From Chromobacterium haemolyticum (GTDB lineage: Bacteria > Pseudomonadota > Gammaproteobacteria > Burkholderiales > Chromobacteriaceae), in NCBI RefSeq assembly GCF_002081825.1, contig NZ_MUKU01000006.1:142678-206677 (forward strand): a stretch of 64,000 nucleotides of DNA, given 5' to 3'. The position numbers and the translations under genes were made by a program. Within the stretch, counting starts at the first letter, position 1, and the number at the start of each line of letters is the position of its first letter. Under the pieces are notes generated by a model. The model was not told the DNA's origin, ran no database searches, and was given only the letters and a program-made list of their open reading frames with translations. Shown here piece by piece: positions 18,661 through 27,818 of the stretch.

Positions 18661-19029
18661 TCAGATCGCCAGCAGCGCGGCGACGACGCGGCGGTCTTCC
18701 GCCAGCAGGATGTTGAAGGTACGGCAGGCCGCCTGGGTGTCCATGGTTTCCACGCCGATGCCGGCGTTGGCCAGCGCGGCGGACAGGCGCGGGTGGCAAA
18801 AGCGCAGGCTCTTGCCGGTGCCGAACAGCACCACTTCCGGCTGCAGCGCCAGCAGCGCGCTGAAATGGCTTTCCTGCAAATCCTCGAAAGCGGCCACCTG
18901 CCAAGGCGCCACGCTGTCCGCGGTGACGATCAGATTGCCTTCGTGACGCTGGGCGTTGATCAGAACATGGCCTTCGCCATAGCCGGTGAACAAGTTGCGG
19001 CCTTGTCCCAGCGATTGCTGCATTTTCAT
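18661..19029 (-). CDS. Mth938/AAMDC-domain protein (NDUFAF3-like, DUF498)
   Basis: 122 residues forming the small alpha/beta Mth938-like fold. The family motif region is PEVVLFGTGKSLRF, followed by the alternating pattern GIGVETMDTQAACRTFNILLAEDRRVVAALL. Bacterial members are of unknown function. The mitochondrial relative NDUFAF3 helps assemble complex I. Nothing nearby suggests the same here apart from ndh two genes away, which is not complex I. Convergent with the MFS gene with almost no gap. Confidence 0.8.
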   Translation of the reverse strand: MKMQQSLGQGRNLFTGYGEGHVLINAQRHEGNLIVTADSVAPWQVAAFEDLQESHFSALLALQPEVVLFGTGKSLRFCHPRLSAALANAGIGVETMDTQAACRTFNILLAEDRRVVAALLAI

Positions 19030-19277
19030 GTGAGCGGATTCCCGATTGCGAGCGCTGCGGCGGACGGCCCTTTTTGGGCGCGAATAACCTGCTGCAGTGC
19101 ATCAGAGATTGGGATAGGATTATAACTCGACCCCGCCGCTGATTGCCGCCACAACGTCAACGTGGTCATCGCTTCAGCGGGGACATCCAAAGAGATCAGA
19201 TGAAAGAACACAAACCGCGCCGCCAGGGCAAGACCGCCGTCTCCGGCGGGCGGCAAGCCACGGAAAACATCGTCGTC

Positions 19278-20510
19278 ATGCAGCCAGTCCATAAATCGCA
19301 AAAACTCGCCAACGTCTGTTACGACATCCGCGGTCCGGTGCTTGAGCACGCCAAGAAGATGGAAGACGAAGGCCATCGCATCATCAAGCTGAACATCGGC
19401 AACCCCGCGCCGTTCGGCTTCTTCGCGCCGGACGAAATCATCGAGGACGTGATCGTCAATCTGCCGTCCGCTTCCGGCTATTCCGACTCCAAGGGCCTGT
19501 TCGCCGCGCGCAAGGCGATCATGCACTACGCCCAGCAAAAACAGCTGCCCAATGTGGGCATGGACGACATCATCGTCGGCAACGGCGTGTCCGAACTGAT
19601 TGTTATGGCGATGCAGGCGCTGCTGGACAACGGCGACGAAGTGCTGGTGCCGGCGCCGGACTACCCGCTGTGGACCGCAGGCGTCAGCCTGGCCGGCGGC
19701 AAGGCGGTGCATTATCTGTGCGACGAAGAGCAGGGCTGGTTTCCCAGTATCGACGACATCCGCGCCAAGATCACGCCTTCCACCCGCGCCATCGTGGTGA
19801 TCAACCCCAACAATCCCACCGGCGCGGTCTACCCGCCGGGGCTGCTCAAGCAGATCGTGGAAGTGGCTCGCCAGCACCAACTGATCATCTACGCCGATGA
19901 AATCTACGACAAGGTGCTGTACGACGAGGTCAAGCACACTTCCATCGCCTCCCTGGCGCCGGACCTGTTCGTGGTTACTTTCAACGGTCTGTCCAAAAAC
20001 TACCGCGCTTGCGGCTACCGCGCGGGCTGGATGATTCTGTCCGGGGAAAAGAAACACGCGAAGGACTATATCGAAGGCCTGAATATGTTGGCCTCGATGC
20101 GTTTGTGCGCTAACGTGCCGGCGCAGTTCGCAATCCAGACGGCGCTGGGCGGCTACCAGAGCATAGACGACCTGGTGGCGCCGGGCGGCCGCCTCGCGCG
20201 CCAGCGCGATCTGGCGCACAAGCTGCTGACCGACATCCCCGGCGTCAGTTGCGTCAAGCCGCAGGGCGCGCTCTACCTGTTCCCCAAGCTGGACCCCAAA
20301 GTCTACCCGATAGGCGACGATCAGCAGTTCATCCTGGAGCTGTTGCAGGAGGAGAAAGTATTGCTGGTTCAGGGCTCAGGGTTTAACTGGATTGCGCCCG
20401 ATCACTTCCGCGTGGTATTCCTTCCCAACTCGGACGATTTGGTAGAGGCCATCGGCCGCATTGCGCGTTTCCTGGAAAATTATCGCAAACGCCACGGCGG
20501 CGAAGCCTGA
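19278..20510 (+). CDS. alaA: Glutamate-pyruvate aminotransferase AlaA-type
   Basis: Fold type I PLP aminotransferase of 410 residues that makes alanine from pyruvate and glutamate. It follows E. coli AlaA almost throughout: KLANVCYDIRGPVL, KLNIGNPAPFGF, GNGVSELIVMAMQALL, VINPNNPTGAVY, YADEIYDKVLYD. The PLP lysine is in TFNGLSKNYRACGYRAGW. The start MQPVHKSQKL aligns with the E. coli start. The frame is open to an ATG at 19200 and beyond, which would add a basic 26-residue extension; neither start has a clear ribosome site. Monocistronic, with two hairpins behind it. Confidence 0.92.
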   Translation: MQPVHKSQKLANVCYDIRGPVLEHAKKMEDEGHRIIKLNIGNPAPFGFFAPDEIIEDVIVNLPSASGYSDSKGLFAARKAIMHYAQQKQLPNVGMDDIIVGNGVSELIVMAMQALLDNGDEVLVPAPDYPLWTAGVSLAGGKAVHYLCDEEQGWFPSIDDIRAKITPSTRAIVVINPNNPTGAVYPPGLLKQIVEVARQHQLIIYADEIYDKVLYDEVKHTSIASLAPDLFVVTFNGLSKNYRACGYRAGWMILSGEKKHAKDYIEGLNMLASMRLCANVPAQFAIQTALGGYQSIDDLVAPGGRLARQRDLAHKLLTDIPGVSCVKPQGALYLFPKLDPKVYPIGDDQQFILELLQEEKVLLVQGSGFNWIAPDHFRVVFLPNSDDLVEAIGRIARFLENYRKRHGGEA

Positions 20511-20540
20511 AACCGTGGTTGCTTAAGGCTTGAGCGGAGG

Positions 20541-20611
20541 GACGGGGGCTGCGGCTCCCGTCTTGCCATCAGGCTTTCCTTGTCAGCGGATACGGTCCGC
20601 TGACAAGGAAA
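20541..20611 (+). terminator. Two hairpins between alaA and hom
   Basis: The first stem is GACGGGGGC/GCTCCCGTC (20541-20549 with 20554-20562). The second is a 16-bp perfect stem, TTTCCTTGTCAGCGGA (20575-20590) with TCCGCTGACAAGGAAA (20596-20611), loop TACGG. Neither is followed by a long T tract. They may end alaA transcription or form part of the hom leader. Confidence 0.65.
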
Positions 20612-20717
20612 ACTTGGGACACGCGCCCGCCGCGCGGGCATCGGCTTGGCGGCAGGGCTCTTGATCAGGGCCGGCCGCCGCGGGCAGGGACAAAATACTA
20701 GAGACAGGGAGCAGATA

Positions 20718-22028
20718 ATGAAACCGATCAATATCGGCCTATTGGGCGTGGGGACTGTGGGTGGCGGCACCGCCACCGTTCTCAAACGCAACGCCGAGGA
20801 AATCAGCCGACGCGCCGGCCGCCAGATCCGCTTGCTGCAGGCGGCCAACCGCAACCAGGCCCGCGCACAATCGCTATTGGGTCCGGACGTGGACGTGGTG
20901 GCCGACGCGATGCAGGTGGTGAACAACCCCGACGTCGACATCGTGGTGGAGTTGATCGGCGGCGACACCGTGGCCAAGGAACTGGTGCTCAAGGCCATCG
21001 CCAACGGCAAGCACGTGGTTACCGCCAACAAGAAGCTGCTGGCGCTGCACGGTACCGAGATTTTCGCCCGCGCGCAGGAACAGGGCGTGATGGTGGCTTT
21101 CGAGGCCGCGGTGGCCGGAGGCATCCCCATCATCAAGGCGCTGCGCGAAGGCTTGTCCGCCAACCGCATCGAGTGGATTGCCGGCATCATCAACGGCACT
21201 TCCAACTTTATTCTGACCGAGATGCGCGAGAAGGGCGCGAGCTTCGGCGAAGTGCTGGCCGAGGCGCAGCAGTTGGGCTACGCCGAAGCCGATCCCACCT
21301 TCGACATCGAAGGCCATGACGCCGGCCACAAGCTCACCATCATGGCAGCGCTGGCCTTCGGCATTCCGATGCAGTTCGACCGCTGTTATCTGGAAGGCAT
21401 CAGCAAGCTGGAAGGGCGCGACATCAAGTACGCCGAGGAACTGGGCTACCGCGTCAAGCTGCTGGGCCTGACCCGCCGCACTCCCGCCGGCGTCGAATTG
21501 CGCGTGCATCCAACGCTGATCCCGGCGCGCCAGTTGATCGCCAACGTCAACGGCGTGATGAACGCGGTGCTGGCCAAGGGCGACGCGGTGGGGCCCACCT
21601 TGTACTACGGCGCCGGCGCCGGCGCGCTGCCCACCGCCTCCGCGGTGGTGGCCGACATCGTCGACGTGACCCGCTTGCTGACGGCGGACCCGGAGCACCG
21701 CGTGCCGCATCTGGCCTTCCAGCCGGACCAGCTGCAGAACCTGCCCATCCTGCCGATCTCCGACGTGGTCAGCTCCTACTATCTGCGCATCGGCGCCGCC
21801 GATCGCGCCGGCGTGCTGGCCAACATCACCCGCTTGCTGGCGGAGAACGGCATCTCGATCGAGGCTGTGATCCAGAAAGGCTCGGTGTCCGACGGCACCG
21901 CCGAAGTGGTGATCCTGACCCATCGCGTGCAGGAGCAGGCGATTGACCGCGCCATCACCGGCATCGAGGCGCTGGAAAGCATCACCGGCAAAGTGGTGCG
22001 CCTGCGCATGGAAGAGCTGAATGATTAA
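20718..22028 (+). CDS. hom: Homoserine dehydrogenase with ACT domain
   Basis: NAD(P)H-dependent reduction of aspartate semialdehyde to homoserine, the branch to threonine and methionine. 436 residues. The nucleotide-binding motif is IGLLGVGTVGGGTATVL, the catalytic domain includes VAGGIPIIKALREGLSANRIEWIAGIINGTSNFIL and the active lysine region GYRVKLLGL. The C-terminal ACT domain (about 350-430, SSYYLRIGAADRAGVLANIT) is expected to mediate threonine feedback. GGGAGC precedes the ATG at 20718. The stop codon overlaps the start of the next small gene by eight bases, so the downstream genes are translationally coupled. Confidence 0.95.
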   Translation: MKPINIGLLGVGTVGGGTATVLKRNAEEISRRAGRQIRLLQAANRNQARAQSLLGPDVDVVADAMQVVNNPDVDIVVELIGGDTVAKELVLKAIANGKHVVTANKKLLALHGTEIFARAQEQGVMVAFEAAVAGGIPIIKALREGLSANRIEWIAGIINGTSNFILTEMREKGASFGEVLAEAQQLGYAEADPTFDIEGHDAGHKLTIMAALAFGIPMQFDRCYLEGISKLEGRDIKYAEELGYRVKLLGLTRRTPAGVELRVHPTLIPARQLIANVNGVMNAVLAKGDAVGPTLYYGAGAGALPTASAVVADIVDVTRLLTADPEHRVPHLAFQPDQLQNLPILPISDVVSSYYLRIGAADRAGVLANITRLLAENGISIEAVIQKGSVSDGTAEVVILTHRVQEQAIDRAITGIEALESITGKVVRLRMEELND

Positions 22029-22353
22029 ACGCTGGCTGACCGGCCTTGGCGCCGGTCTGATCCTGGCGAGCGCCGGGGCGACGCCCTTGTCCCCCGGCCA
22101 GCACAGCCTGTTGCAGGGCTTTTTGATGCGTGGCTGCGTCAAACGCACTCCGGCTTCGGACGGCGTTGGCCAGCACTCGTCGGAACAAGTGCAGAAATAT
22201 TGCCAGTGCGCCAGCCAGCATCTGGCCGGCCGCTTTTCCTCGGAAGAGGTGATGGGCGTGCTGACCGGCCAGATCAAGAAAGACGACCCGCGCGGCAAAC
22301 AGCGGATGAAGGACGCCTCCGCCGCCTGCGCCCAATATCTGGAAACTTCCTGA
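22021..22353 (+). CDS. Small secreted cysteine-containing protein between hom and thrC
   Basis: Not recognised as a named family. 110 residues with a Sec-type signal peptide (WLTGLGAGLILASAGA) and four cysteines after it (GCVKR, KYCQCAS, AACAQYL), in the pattern C-x(n)-CxC-x(n)-C. A periplasmic, disulfide-bonded or metal-binding helical protein is plausible. It starts inside the last codons of hom (ATGATTAA) and its TGA overlaps the ATG of thrC (TGATG), so it is made from the threonine operon. No link to threonine synthesis is known to me. Confidence 0.75.
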   Translation: MIKRWLTGLGAGLILASAGATPLSPGQHSLLQGFLMRGCVKRTPASDGVGQHSSEQVQKYCQCASQHLAGRFSSEEVMGVLTGQIKKDDPRGKQRMKDASAACAQYLETS

Positions 22354-23762
22354 TGCGTTATATCAGCACCCGAGGGGGCATGGCCCCGCAATCGTTTAGC
22401 GACATCCTGCTGATGGGCCTGGCGCCCGACGGCGGCCTGGTGTTGCCGGAAAGCTATCCGCGGATCGATCGCGAGCGGCTGGACGCCTGGCGCGGCCTGT
22501 CCTACGCCGAACTGGCCTTTGAAATCATCCGCCTGTTCGCCACCGATATCCCGGAAGACGATCTCAAATCCATCGTGAAGCGCACCTATACCCGCGCGGC
22601 TTTCGGCAGCGAGGAGATCACGCCGCTCAAGCGGCTGCATGACGGCCTGGCCATCCTGGAACTGTCCAACGGCCCGACGCTGGCCTTCAAGGACATGGCG
22701 ATGCAGTTGCTGGGCAATCTGTTCGAATACGTGCTGGCCAGAAAGGGCGAACGCCTGAACATCCTGGGCGCCACCTCGGGCGACACTGGCAGCGCCGCCG
22801 AGTACGCGATGCGCGGCAAGGCCGGCATTCAAGTGTTCATGTTGAGCCCGGACGGATTGATGAGCCCGTTCCAGCGCGCGCAGATGTACAGCCTGCACGA
22901 CGCCAATATCCACAATATCGCGATCAAGGGCATGTTCGACGATTGCCAGGACATCGTAAAGGCGGTGCAGAACGACCACGCCTTCAAGGCGCGTCACAAG
23001 ATAGGCACCGTCAACTCGATCAACTGGGCGCGAGTGGTGGCCCAGGTGGTGTACTACTTCAAGGGCTATTTCAACGCCACGGCGAGCAATGAGGAAAAGG
23101 TCAGCTTCTGCGTGCCGTCCGGCAACTTCGGCAATGTCTGCGCCGGTCACATCGCGCGTCAGATGGGCTTGCCGATCGAACGTTTGCTGGTGGCCACCAA
23201 TGAGAACGACGTGCTGGACGAGTTCTTTCGCACCGGCGCCTACCGCCCGCGCGGAGCGGCCAACACCTACGTCACCTCCAGCCCGTCGATGGATATTTCC
23301 AAGGCCTCCAACTTTGAGCGCTTCGTGTTCGATCTGCTGGGGCGCGACCCCGAGGCTTTGAAAGCGCTTTGGCGTCAGGTGGACGCCGGAGCCGGCTTCA
23401 CCTTGTCCGCGGAGCAGACCGCCGCCGCCGCAGAGGTCTTCGGCTTCGTTTCCGGCAAGAGCAGCCATGCCGACCGCCTGGCGACTATCCGCCAGTTGGA
23501 CCGCGAAGACGGCGTGGTAGTGGACACTCATACCGCCGACGGCGTCAAGGTGGCGCGCGAGCTGCGCCGCGCCGGCGAAACCGTGGTCTGCCTGGAAACC
23601 GCCTTGCCGGCCAAGTTCGCCTCCACTATCCGCGAAGCGCTGGACCGCGATCCGCCGCGGCCGGACGGCTTCGACGGCCTAGAGGACTTGCCGCAAAAAG
23701 TGTCGGTGTTTCCGGCGGACGCCGGCGAGGTCAAAGCCTTCATCGAACGTAGTTTGAGCTGA
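22353..23762 (+). CDS. thrC: Threonine synthase
   Basis: PLP enzyme converting O-phosphohomoserine to threonine, 469 residues, class of E. coli and yeast ThrC. The PLP lysine is K113 in PTLAFKDMAMQ. The phosphate-binding loop is GATSGDTGSAAEYAM. SFCVPSGNFGNVCAG and VSGKSSHADRL follow. The start codon shares its A with the stop codon of the upstream small gene. With hom it forms the threonine operon; thrB (homoserine kinase) is not in this window. Confidence 0.95.
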   Translation: MRYISTRGGMAPQSFSDILLMGLAPDGGLVLPESYPRIDRERLDAWRGLSYAELAFEIIRLFATDIPEDDLKSIVKRTYTRAAFGSEEITPLKRLHDGLAILELSNGPTLAFKDMAMQLLGNLFEYVLARKGERLNILGATSGDTGSAAEYAMRGKAGIQVFMLSPDGLMSPFQRAQMYSLHDANIHNIAIKGMFDDCQDIVKAVQNDHAFKARHKIGTVNSINWARVVAQVVYYFKGYFNATASNEEKVSFCVPSGNFGNVCAGHIARQMGLPIERLLVATNENDVLDEFFRTGAYRPRGAANTYVTSSPSMDISKASNFERFVFDLLGRDPEALKALWRQVDAGAGFTLSAEQTAAAAEVFGFVSGKSSHADRLATIRQLDREDGVVVDTHTADGVKVARELRRAGETVVCLETALPAKFASTIREALDRDPPRPDGFDGLEDLPQKVSVFPADAGEVKAFIERSLS

Positions 23763-23770
23763 AGCGCCTC

Positions 23771-23809
23771 GGACGCGAAAACGGCCCCCAAGGGGCCGTT
23801 TTCGCGTCC
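23771..23809. terminator. Bidirectional terminator, thrC versus autotransporter gene
   Basis: An 18-bp perfect stem (23771-23788 with 23792-23809) and a 3-base loop CAA. Four As and Ts inside the stem serve both directions. Confidence 0.8.
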
Positions 23810-23818
23810 GCCGCGGCG

Positions 23819-25852
23819 TTAGAACGTCAGCGCCACGCCGATATTGCCGGCGGTCTGGCTGCTGCCGCTGCGGCCGCTGGCGGCGCTGAGCTGGCCGAAC
23901 ATCGACACGCTCTTGCTTAATTGGGCGCTGAGGCCGGCGGTCCATTCCAGCCAATCCGCCTTGGGCTTGCCCAACTTAACGTTGTAGTCGCCCAGCGTGG
24001 TGGCCAGGCCGGCGGTGACTATGCGGTCGTCGCGCTTAAACTCGTGTGCGTAGCTGAGTTTGGCGTAAGGGCTGAAACGGCCAATATCCGCCTCCAGCTG
24101 CCAGCCGACGCGGGCCACCAGCGAAGTGCCGTTTTGCGCGTTGAAGGCCATGCTGCTGCTGTTGCCGCCCTGCTCGGTGAAGCCGTTTACCTTGACGTGG
24201 GCGTAGTCCAGGCCGGCGATGGGGCCGGTGCGGTAGGCGCCCAGCGGCATCAAATAGCCGCCGGCAACACGCATGCCGTATTGGCTCTGACGAGCCGTGC
24301 CGTTCAGCGCGATTCGTGCCGCGCCCAGCGATACTTGGCGGCGGGTGTCGATATCGCCGGCGCCGATGTGGGCGTCGCCGTCCAGCCAGAACCGTTCTTG
24401 CTTGTAGCTGAATAGCGCGCTCATCAAGGTGCTGCGGTCGTCTACGCTGCCGGGCGTTGCAATGCCGTTGATGTCGGTTTTGCCGTTTTGGCGAGACATC
24501 GCCAGCCCCATGCTCAGCGCCGGGGTGGCCTGAAAGTCCAGGCCCACGGTGTACAGCTGGCCTTGCGGTTTGGCGGACAGACCGTCGTAGCCCACCTTGT
24601 CGTCGTTGAAGGCACCGCTGACGAAGGCACTGACCGCGCCGACTTCGCGTTTCTGCGCGCGGATGGCCTGGTAGCGGCTGTCCAGCGTCCCGCCCAGTTG
24701 GCGGGCATTGTTCAGCGCGGACTCCGGCAGCGCGCCGGCGAAATAGGGCGCTTGCAGCAGGCCATATATATAGTCGCCAATCAGTTGATAGGCTGCCGGA
24801 GTAGGATGCAAGGCATCGGTGAACAGATAGCTTTGCCCGGGTATGACGGCGGCCAGGCAGTACAGCGCGGACTGAGGGCAGGCCGCGCCGGAGGTATTGC
24901 TGAAGCCATAGGCTTGCGGATTGGCCAGAAGCTCCGTGAACAGACCCGATATATTGGCCCTGACTATCCCGTGTTGCAGATTGCCGGCGCTAAGCGCCAT
25001 GTCTACCAACTGGTTGTAGCCGCTGGCGCCTTTCTGAAGATTGGGCTGCACCGCGGCGTAAACGCTGCTCAGCGTGCCGGCGCTCAGACCGGCGGCGGTC
25101 TCCGCCTGGCTTAGCGCCTGATTGATCAGGACGGGGGAATTGCTGGTTTGACCGGAGCTCAGTATCTGCCATGCGGCGCCCCAGGCGGCGACGACTTTGC
25201 CGGCATTGCCGGCGCCGGGCAGGGCGGTCTGAATGGCGGCGAGCACAGAGAGTGGAGCCGCCGAGATATCAGGCAGATTGGGCAAAATGACGGTATTGGC
25301 CCCGGCGGCCTTGAGCGCGGCCACGGCTTGTACGGTGTAGGCGGCGGAGGCGCCCAGATAGGCGGTCGGATCGCTTTGGCTGCCGGCGGCAATGACGTCG
25401 TTGCCGCCGATCCAGATGGCGTAGGCAGCGTTGGGGTCGGCTTTTTGGCCTTTCTGGCCTAGGTAAGCGTTGATCTGGCCCGGCAGATCGGTGACCGCGA
25501 TCGCATCGGCGGAAGGGGTCTGGCTGGGGGTGTCCGGATTGGTGTTGGGTGGGCTGGCCGGCTGCGCACGCGCATCGCCCTGAGCGTAATTATTGCCCGC
25601 AGTATTTGTGATGTGGCTGTTTAGGCTGTTGTTGGGCGATACGTTTTGGCCATAGTGCTTGGCCAAGACTTCAGCCCAGCCTGTGCCGTAGCCCAGGGTC
25701 CAGCGGGCGTTACCGGGCAGACCACCCAGGCCGCCGAAGGCGCCGGTGTCGGTCAGACTGTCCCCGAAAAAATAGAAATTGCTATAGGCGTTGGCGGCGG
25801 CCGGCAGGGCCAGCAGAGTGGCCATGGCCAGCGTGTTCAGGCGCTTGCGCAT
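23819..25852 (-). CDS. Autotransporter GDSL esterase/lipase (EstA-like)
   Basis: 677 residues in three parts. First is a Sec signal peptide ending PAAANA. Second is a GDSL hydrolase passenger (about 25-365) with nucleophile S32 in FFGDSLTDTG, oxyanion motif IWIGGNDV and the Asp-His pair in FTDALHPTPAAY. Third is a C-terminal beta-barrel (about 400-677) ending in a phenylalanine (NIGVALTF), as outer-membrane proteins do. Similar to Pseudomonas EstA, a surface esterase linked to rhamnolipid production and motility. Single gene with long intergenic space upstream. Confidence 0.93.
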   Translation of the reverse strand: MRKRLNTLAMATLLALPAAANAYSNFYFFGDSLTDTGAFGGLGGLPGNARWTLGYGTGWAEVLAKHYGQNVSPNNSLNSHITNTAGNNYAQGDARAQPASPPNTNPDTPSQTPSADAIAVTDLPGQINAYLGQKGQKADPNAAYAIWIGGNDVIAAGSQSDPTAYLGASAAYTVQAVAALKAAGANTVILPNLPDISAAPLSVLAAIQTALPGAGNAGKVVAAWGAAWQILSSGQTSNSPVLINQALSQAETAAGLSAGTLSSVYAAVQPNLQKGASGYNQLVDMALSAGNLQHGIVRANISGLFTELLANPQAYGFSNTSGAACPQSALYCLAAVIPGQSYLFTDALHPTPAAYQLIGDYIYGLLQAPYFAGALPESALNNARQLGGTLDSRYQAIRAQKREVGAVSAFVSGAFNDDKVGYDGLSAKPQGQLYTVGLDFQATPALSMGLAMSRQNGKTDINGIATPGSVDDRSTLMSALFSYKQERFWLDGDAHIGAGDIDTRRQVSLGAARIALNGTARQSQYGMRVAGGYLMPLGAYRTGPIAGLDYAHVKVNGFTEQGGNSSSMAFNAQNGTSLVARVGWQLEADIGRFSPYAKLSYAHEFKRDDRIVTAGLATTLGDYNVKLGKPKADWLEWTAGLSAQLSKSVSMFGQLSAASGRSGSSQTAGNIGVALTF

Positions 25853-26006
25853 TTGGAATGTCCCCTTCCGGATAAAACTTTGGTTTTATTTGATTTAGAT
25901 TTAAGAGTCTAAGCTCTATTCGAACGATTATTTTAATTTCTTTGTTGCATTGTCAATAGGAGGGCACAGGCTGCAGCCCCGGCTCCGCTTGAGCTAGAAT
26001 GCGGGT

Positions 26007-26684
26007 ATGCGACGTTTACTACTTTGGATGATGTGTTGTGTCTGGGCCGCGGCGGCATCGGCCGCGGGCATGCAGGACCTGGGGCGTTTGGAGACCTTGG
26101 CCGGAGACTTCCTCAAGCACGAATTGTCGATGCGTCCCGCCACTTGGACCTTGGGGCAACTGGACCGCAAGCTGGCGGTGCCGGCCTGCGCGCAGCCCAA
26201 GGCGGATTGGGCGACGCCGGGGGTGACCACCGGCGCCACCTTCGTCGCGGTGTCCTGCCCGGAGCTGGGCTGGGCGTTGCGGATTCCCGTGCGGATCAAT
26301 GAAAAGAAAATGGGCGTGGCCCTGAGCCGCGCCGTGGCGGCCGGCGAGGTGCTGAGCGCCGCCGACGTGCGCTTGGTCGACGTGGCCAATCCCAGCTTGG
26401 CGCGTAATGTCTTGGACGACCTGCAGCAGGCCATAGGCAAGACCATGCGCTCCGGCGCGCCGGCCGGCGCCTGGTTGCGTAGCTTTATGGTTCGCGCGCC
26501 TTATCTAGTGAACAGCAACCAGCGGGTGAAGGTGGTGGCGTCGGGAGAAGGTTTCGCCGCGGCGGCCGACGGACTGGCGATAGGTAATGCCGCCGAAGGC
26601 GAGCAAGTGTCGGTGCGCATGGCCTCCGGGCGGGTGATACGCGGGCAAGTGCAGGCGGACGGCAGCGTGATGGTGATATATTGA
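26007..26684 (+). CDS. flgA: Flagellar P-ring assembly chaperone FlgA
   Basis: 225 residues with a signal peptide (RLLLWMMCCVWAAAASA-AG) for the periplasm. The SAF-type domain is seen as GVALSRAVAAGEVLSAADVRLVDVANPSLARN. The C-terminal beta-rich domain ends with GNAAEGEQVSVRMASGRVIRGQVQADGSVMVIY. FlgA helps FlgI form the P ring. In beta- and gammaproteobacteria flgA, flgM and flgN sit together, as here. The hook-basal-body operon usually found divergent is absent; a lipase autotransporter occupies the place. Confidence 0.93.
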   Translation: MRRLLLWMMCCVWAAAASAAGMQDLGRLETLAGDFLKHELSMRPATWTLGQLDRKLAVPACAQPKADWATPGVTTGATFVAVSCPELGWALRIPVRINEKKMGVALSRAVAAGEVLSAADVRLVDVANPSLARNVLDDLQQAIGKTMRSGAPAGAWLRSFMVRAPYLVNSNQRVKVVASGEGFAAAADGLAIGNAAEGEQVSVRMASGRVIRGQVQADGSVMVIY

Positions 26685-26750
26685 GACGGCTCGTCGGCAA
26701 GCCGAGGTGGCGATTGCGGCGCGCGGGGGCGGATAATTAGGAGAAAGTCT

Positions 26751-26777
26751 TCAAGATATTGTTTTTCCGTCCGATAA
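26751..26777 (+). promoter_or_regulatory. Sigma-28 (FliA) promoter of flgM
   Basis: TCAAGATA (26751-26758), 11 bases, then TCCGATAA (26770-26777). This fits the TAAAGTTT-N11-GCCGATAA consensus at 12 of 16 positions with exact spacing, about 37 bases before the flgM start. flgM is class III-controlled in other bacteria. Confidence 0.75.
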
Positions 26778-26814
26778 TAGAGGTAATCCAGGTTCCCTTT
26801 GGGAAGGCCATGCC

Positions 26815-27111
26815 ATGAAAGTAGATAACTCGGGCAAGCTGTCAGCAAGCTACAGCACCCAGAACAAGGCAGCGCCGCGAGATGCGGCCGCCAACGCCAA
26901 CCCTGCCGCCAGTGGATCCGACAGTGTGACGATCAACCCTTTGGCCAGCCGTCTGAGCGCGGTGGAAAGCAAGGTCAGCGGCGATTCCGGCTTTGACGCC
27001 GGAAAGGTGGCCGCGATCAAGTCGGCGATTGCCGCGGGTACGTTCAACGTCAATCCGGAGAAGATCGCCGACGGTTTGATCGCCTCCACCAAGGAATTGT
27101 TGGCGCGTTAA
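26815..27111 (+). CDS. flgM: Anti-sigma-28 factor FlgM
   Basis: 98 residues, largely disordered N-terminal half rich in Ala, Ser and Asn. The C-terminal sigma-28-binding helices contain VAAIKSAIAAGTFNVNPEKIADGLIA, the FlgM hallmark. FlgM holds FliA inactive until it is exported through the completed hook. It lies 23 bases before flgN and has its own sigma-28 promoter. Confidence 0.93.
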   Translation: MKVDNSGKLSASYSTQNKAAPRDAAANANPAASGSDSVTINPLASRLSAVESKVSGDSGFDAGKVAAIKSAIAAGTFNVNPEKIADGLIASTKELLAR

Positions 27112-27134
27112 GCGCGCGCAGTTGAAAGTCAGGC

Positions 27135-27599
27135 ATGAACGTTGTTGAAGAATTCTGCCAGCTGTGCCGGGCCGAGAGCGCTCTCGTCGCCCGGCTAATC
27201 GCATTGCTGGAGCAGGAACAAAAGGTGTTGGTGCAGGGCTTTGACGTTCAGCTGGACGCCCTGGCCGAGAGCAAGAGCGCCGTGCTGGACCAACTGGCTG
27301 TCAGTGCCTCCCAGCGCGGTGAACTCATGCGTCAGATCGGCGTGCAGGACAGCGAGACGGTTTACATCTGGCTGGCGGACAAGCCGGAAGCCAGCCTGGC
27401 CTGGACCGGGCTGGAAGAGGCGATCCAGCGGGCGCAGAGCATCAATCAGCTTAACGGCAGCTTCATCGACCAGCGCTTGTCGTTGGTGGAGGGCGCGCTG
27501 AACACCTTGCGCGATGCCGCAGCGTCCACCGTGGGCTACGACAAGGCCGGCCAGTTGCCGGAACTGGCGACTGGGCGACGCTTCCTCGGCTCCGCCTGA
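27135..27599 (+). CDS. flgN: Flagellar export chaperone FlgN
   Basis: 154 residues, all helical, with heptad-like patterning (LIALLEQEQKVLVQGFDVQLDALAESKSAVLDQL and a C-terminal helix AQSINQLNGSFIDQRLSLVEGALNTL). FlgN escorts the hook-filament junction proteins FlgK and FlgL to the export gate. The assignment rests on the fold pattern and on its position directly after flgM. Confidence 0.88.
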   Translation: MNVVEEFCQLCRAESALVARLIALLEQEQKVLVQGFDVQLDALAESKSAVLDQLAVSASQRGELMRQIGVQDSETVYIWLADKPEASLAWTGLEEAIQRAQSINQLNGSFIDQRLSLVEGALNTLRDAAASTVGYDKAGQLPELATGRRFLGSA

Positions 27600-27680
27600 G
27601 CTTTTTCAAAGTCCGCCGAACGCTGGCGGGATGGCTGGAAGAGGGAGTGAAAACCTCCCCGGCAAGCCTCAGTATACGAG

Positions 27681-27712
27681 AGAGCGCCTTTGCGGCGCTC
27701 TTGGCTTTTTCA
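27681..27712 (+). terminator. Terminator after flgN
   Basis: AGAGCGCC (27681-27688), loop TTTGC, GGCGCTCT (27694-27701), then GGCTTTTT. Confidence 0.85.
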
Positions 27713-27818
27713 CCCCGCCGCGGCCGGTTTTAGAGTCTATTCTCAAGGAGCAGTGGGAATGCCCTGGCCTTTATGGTATCTTCCTCTCCGGGCCTGAGAA
27801 AACCACTATCCGGAACCA

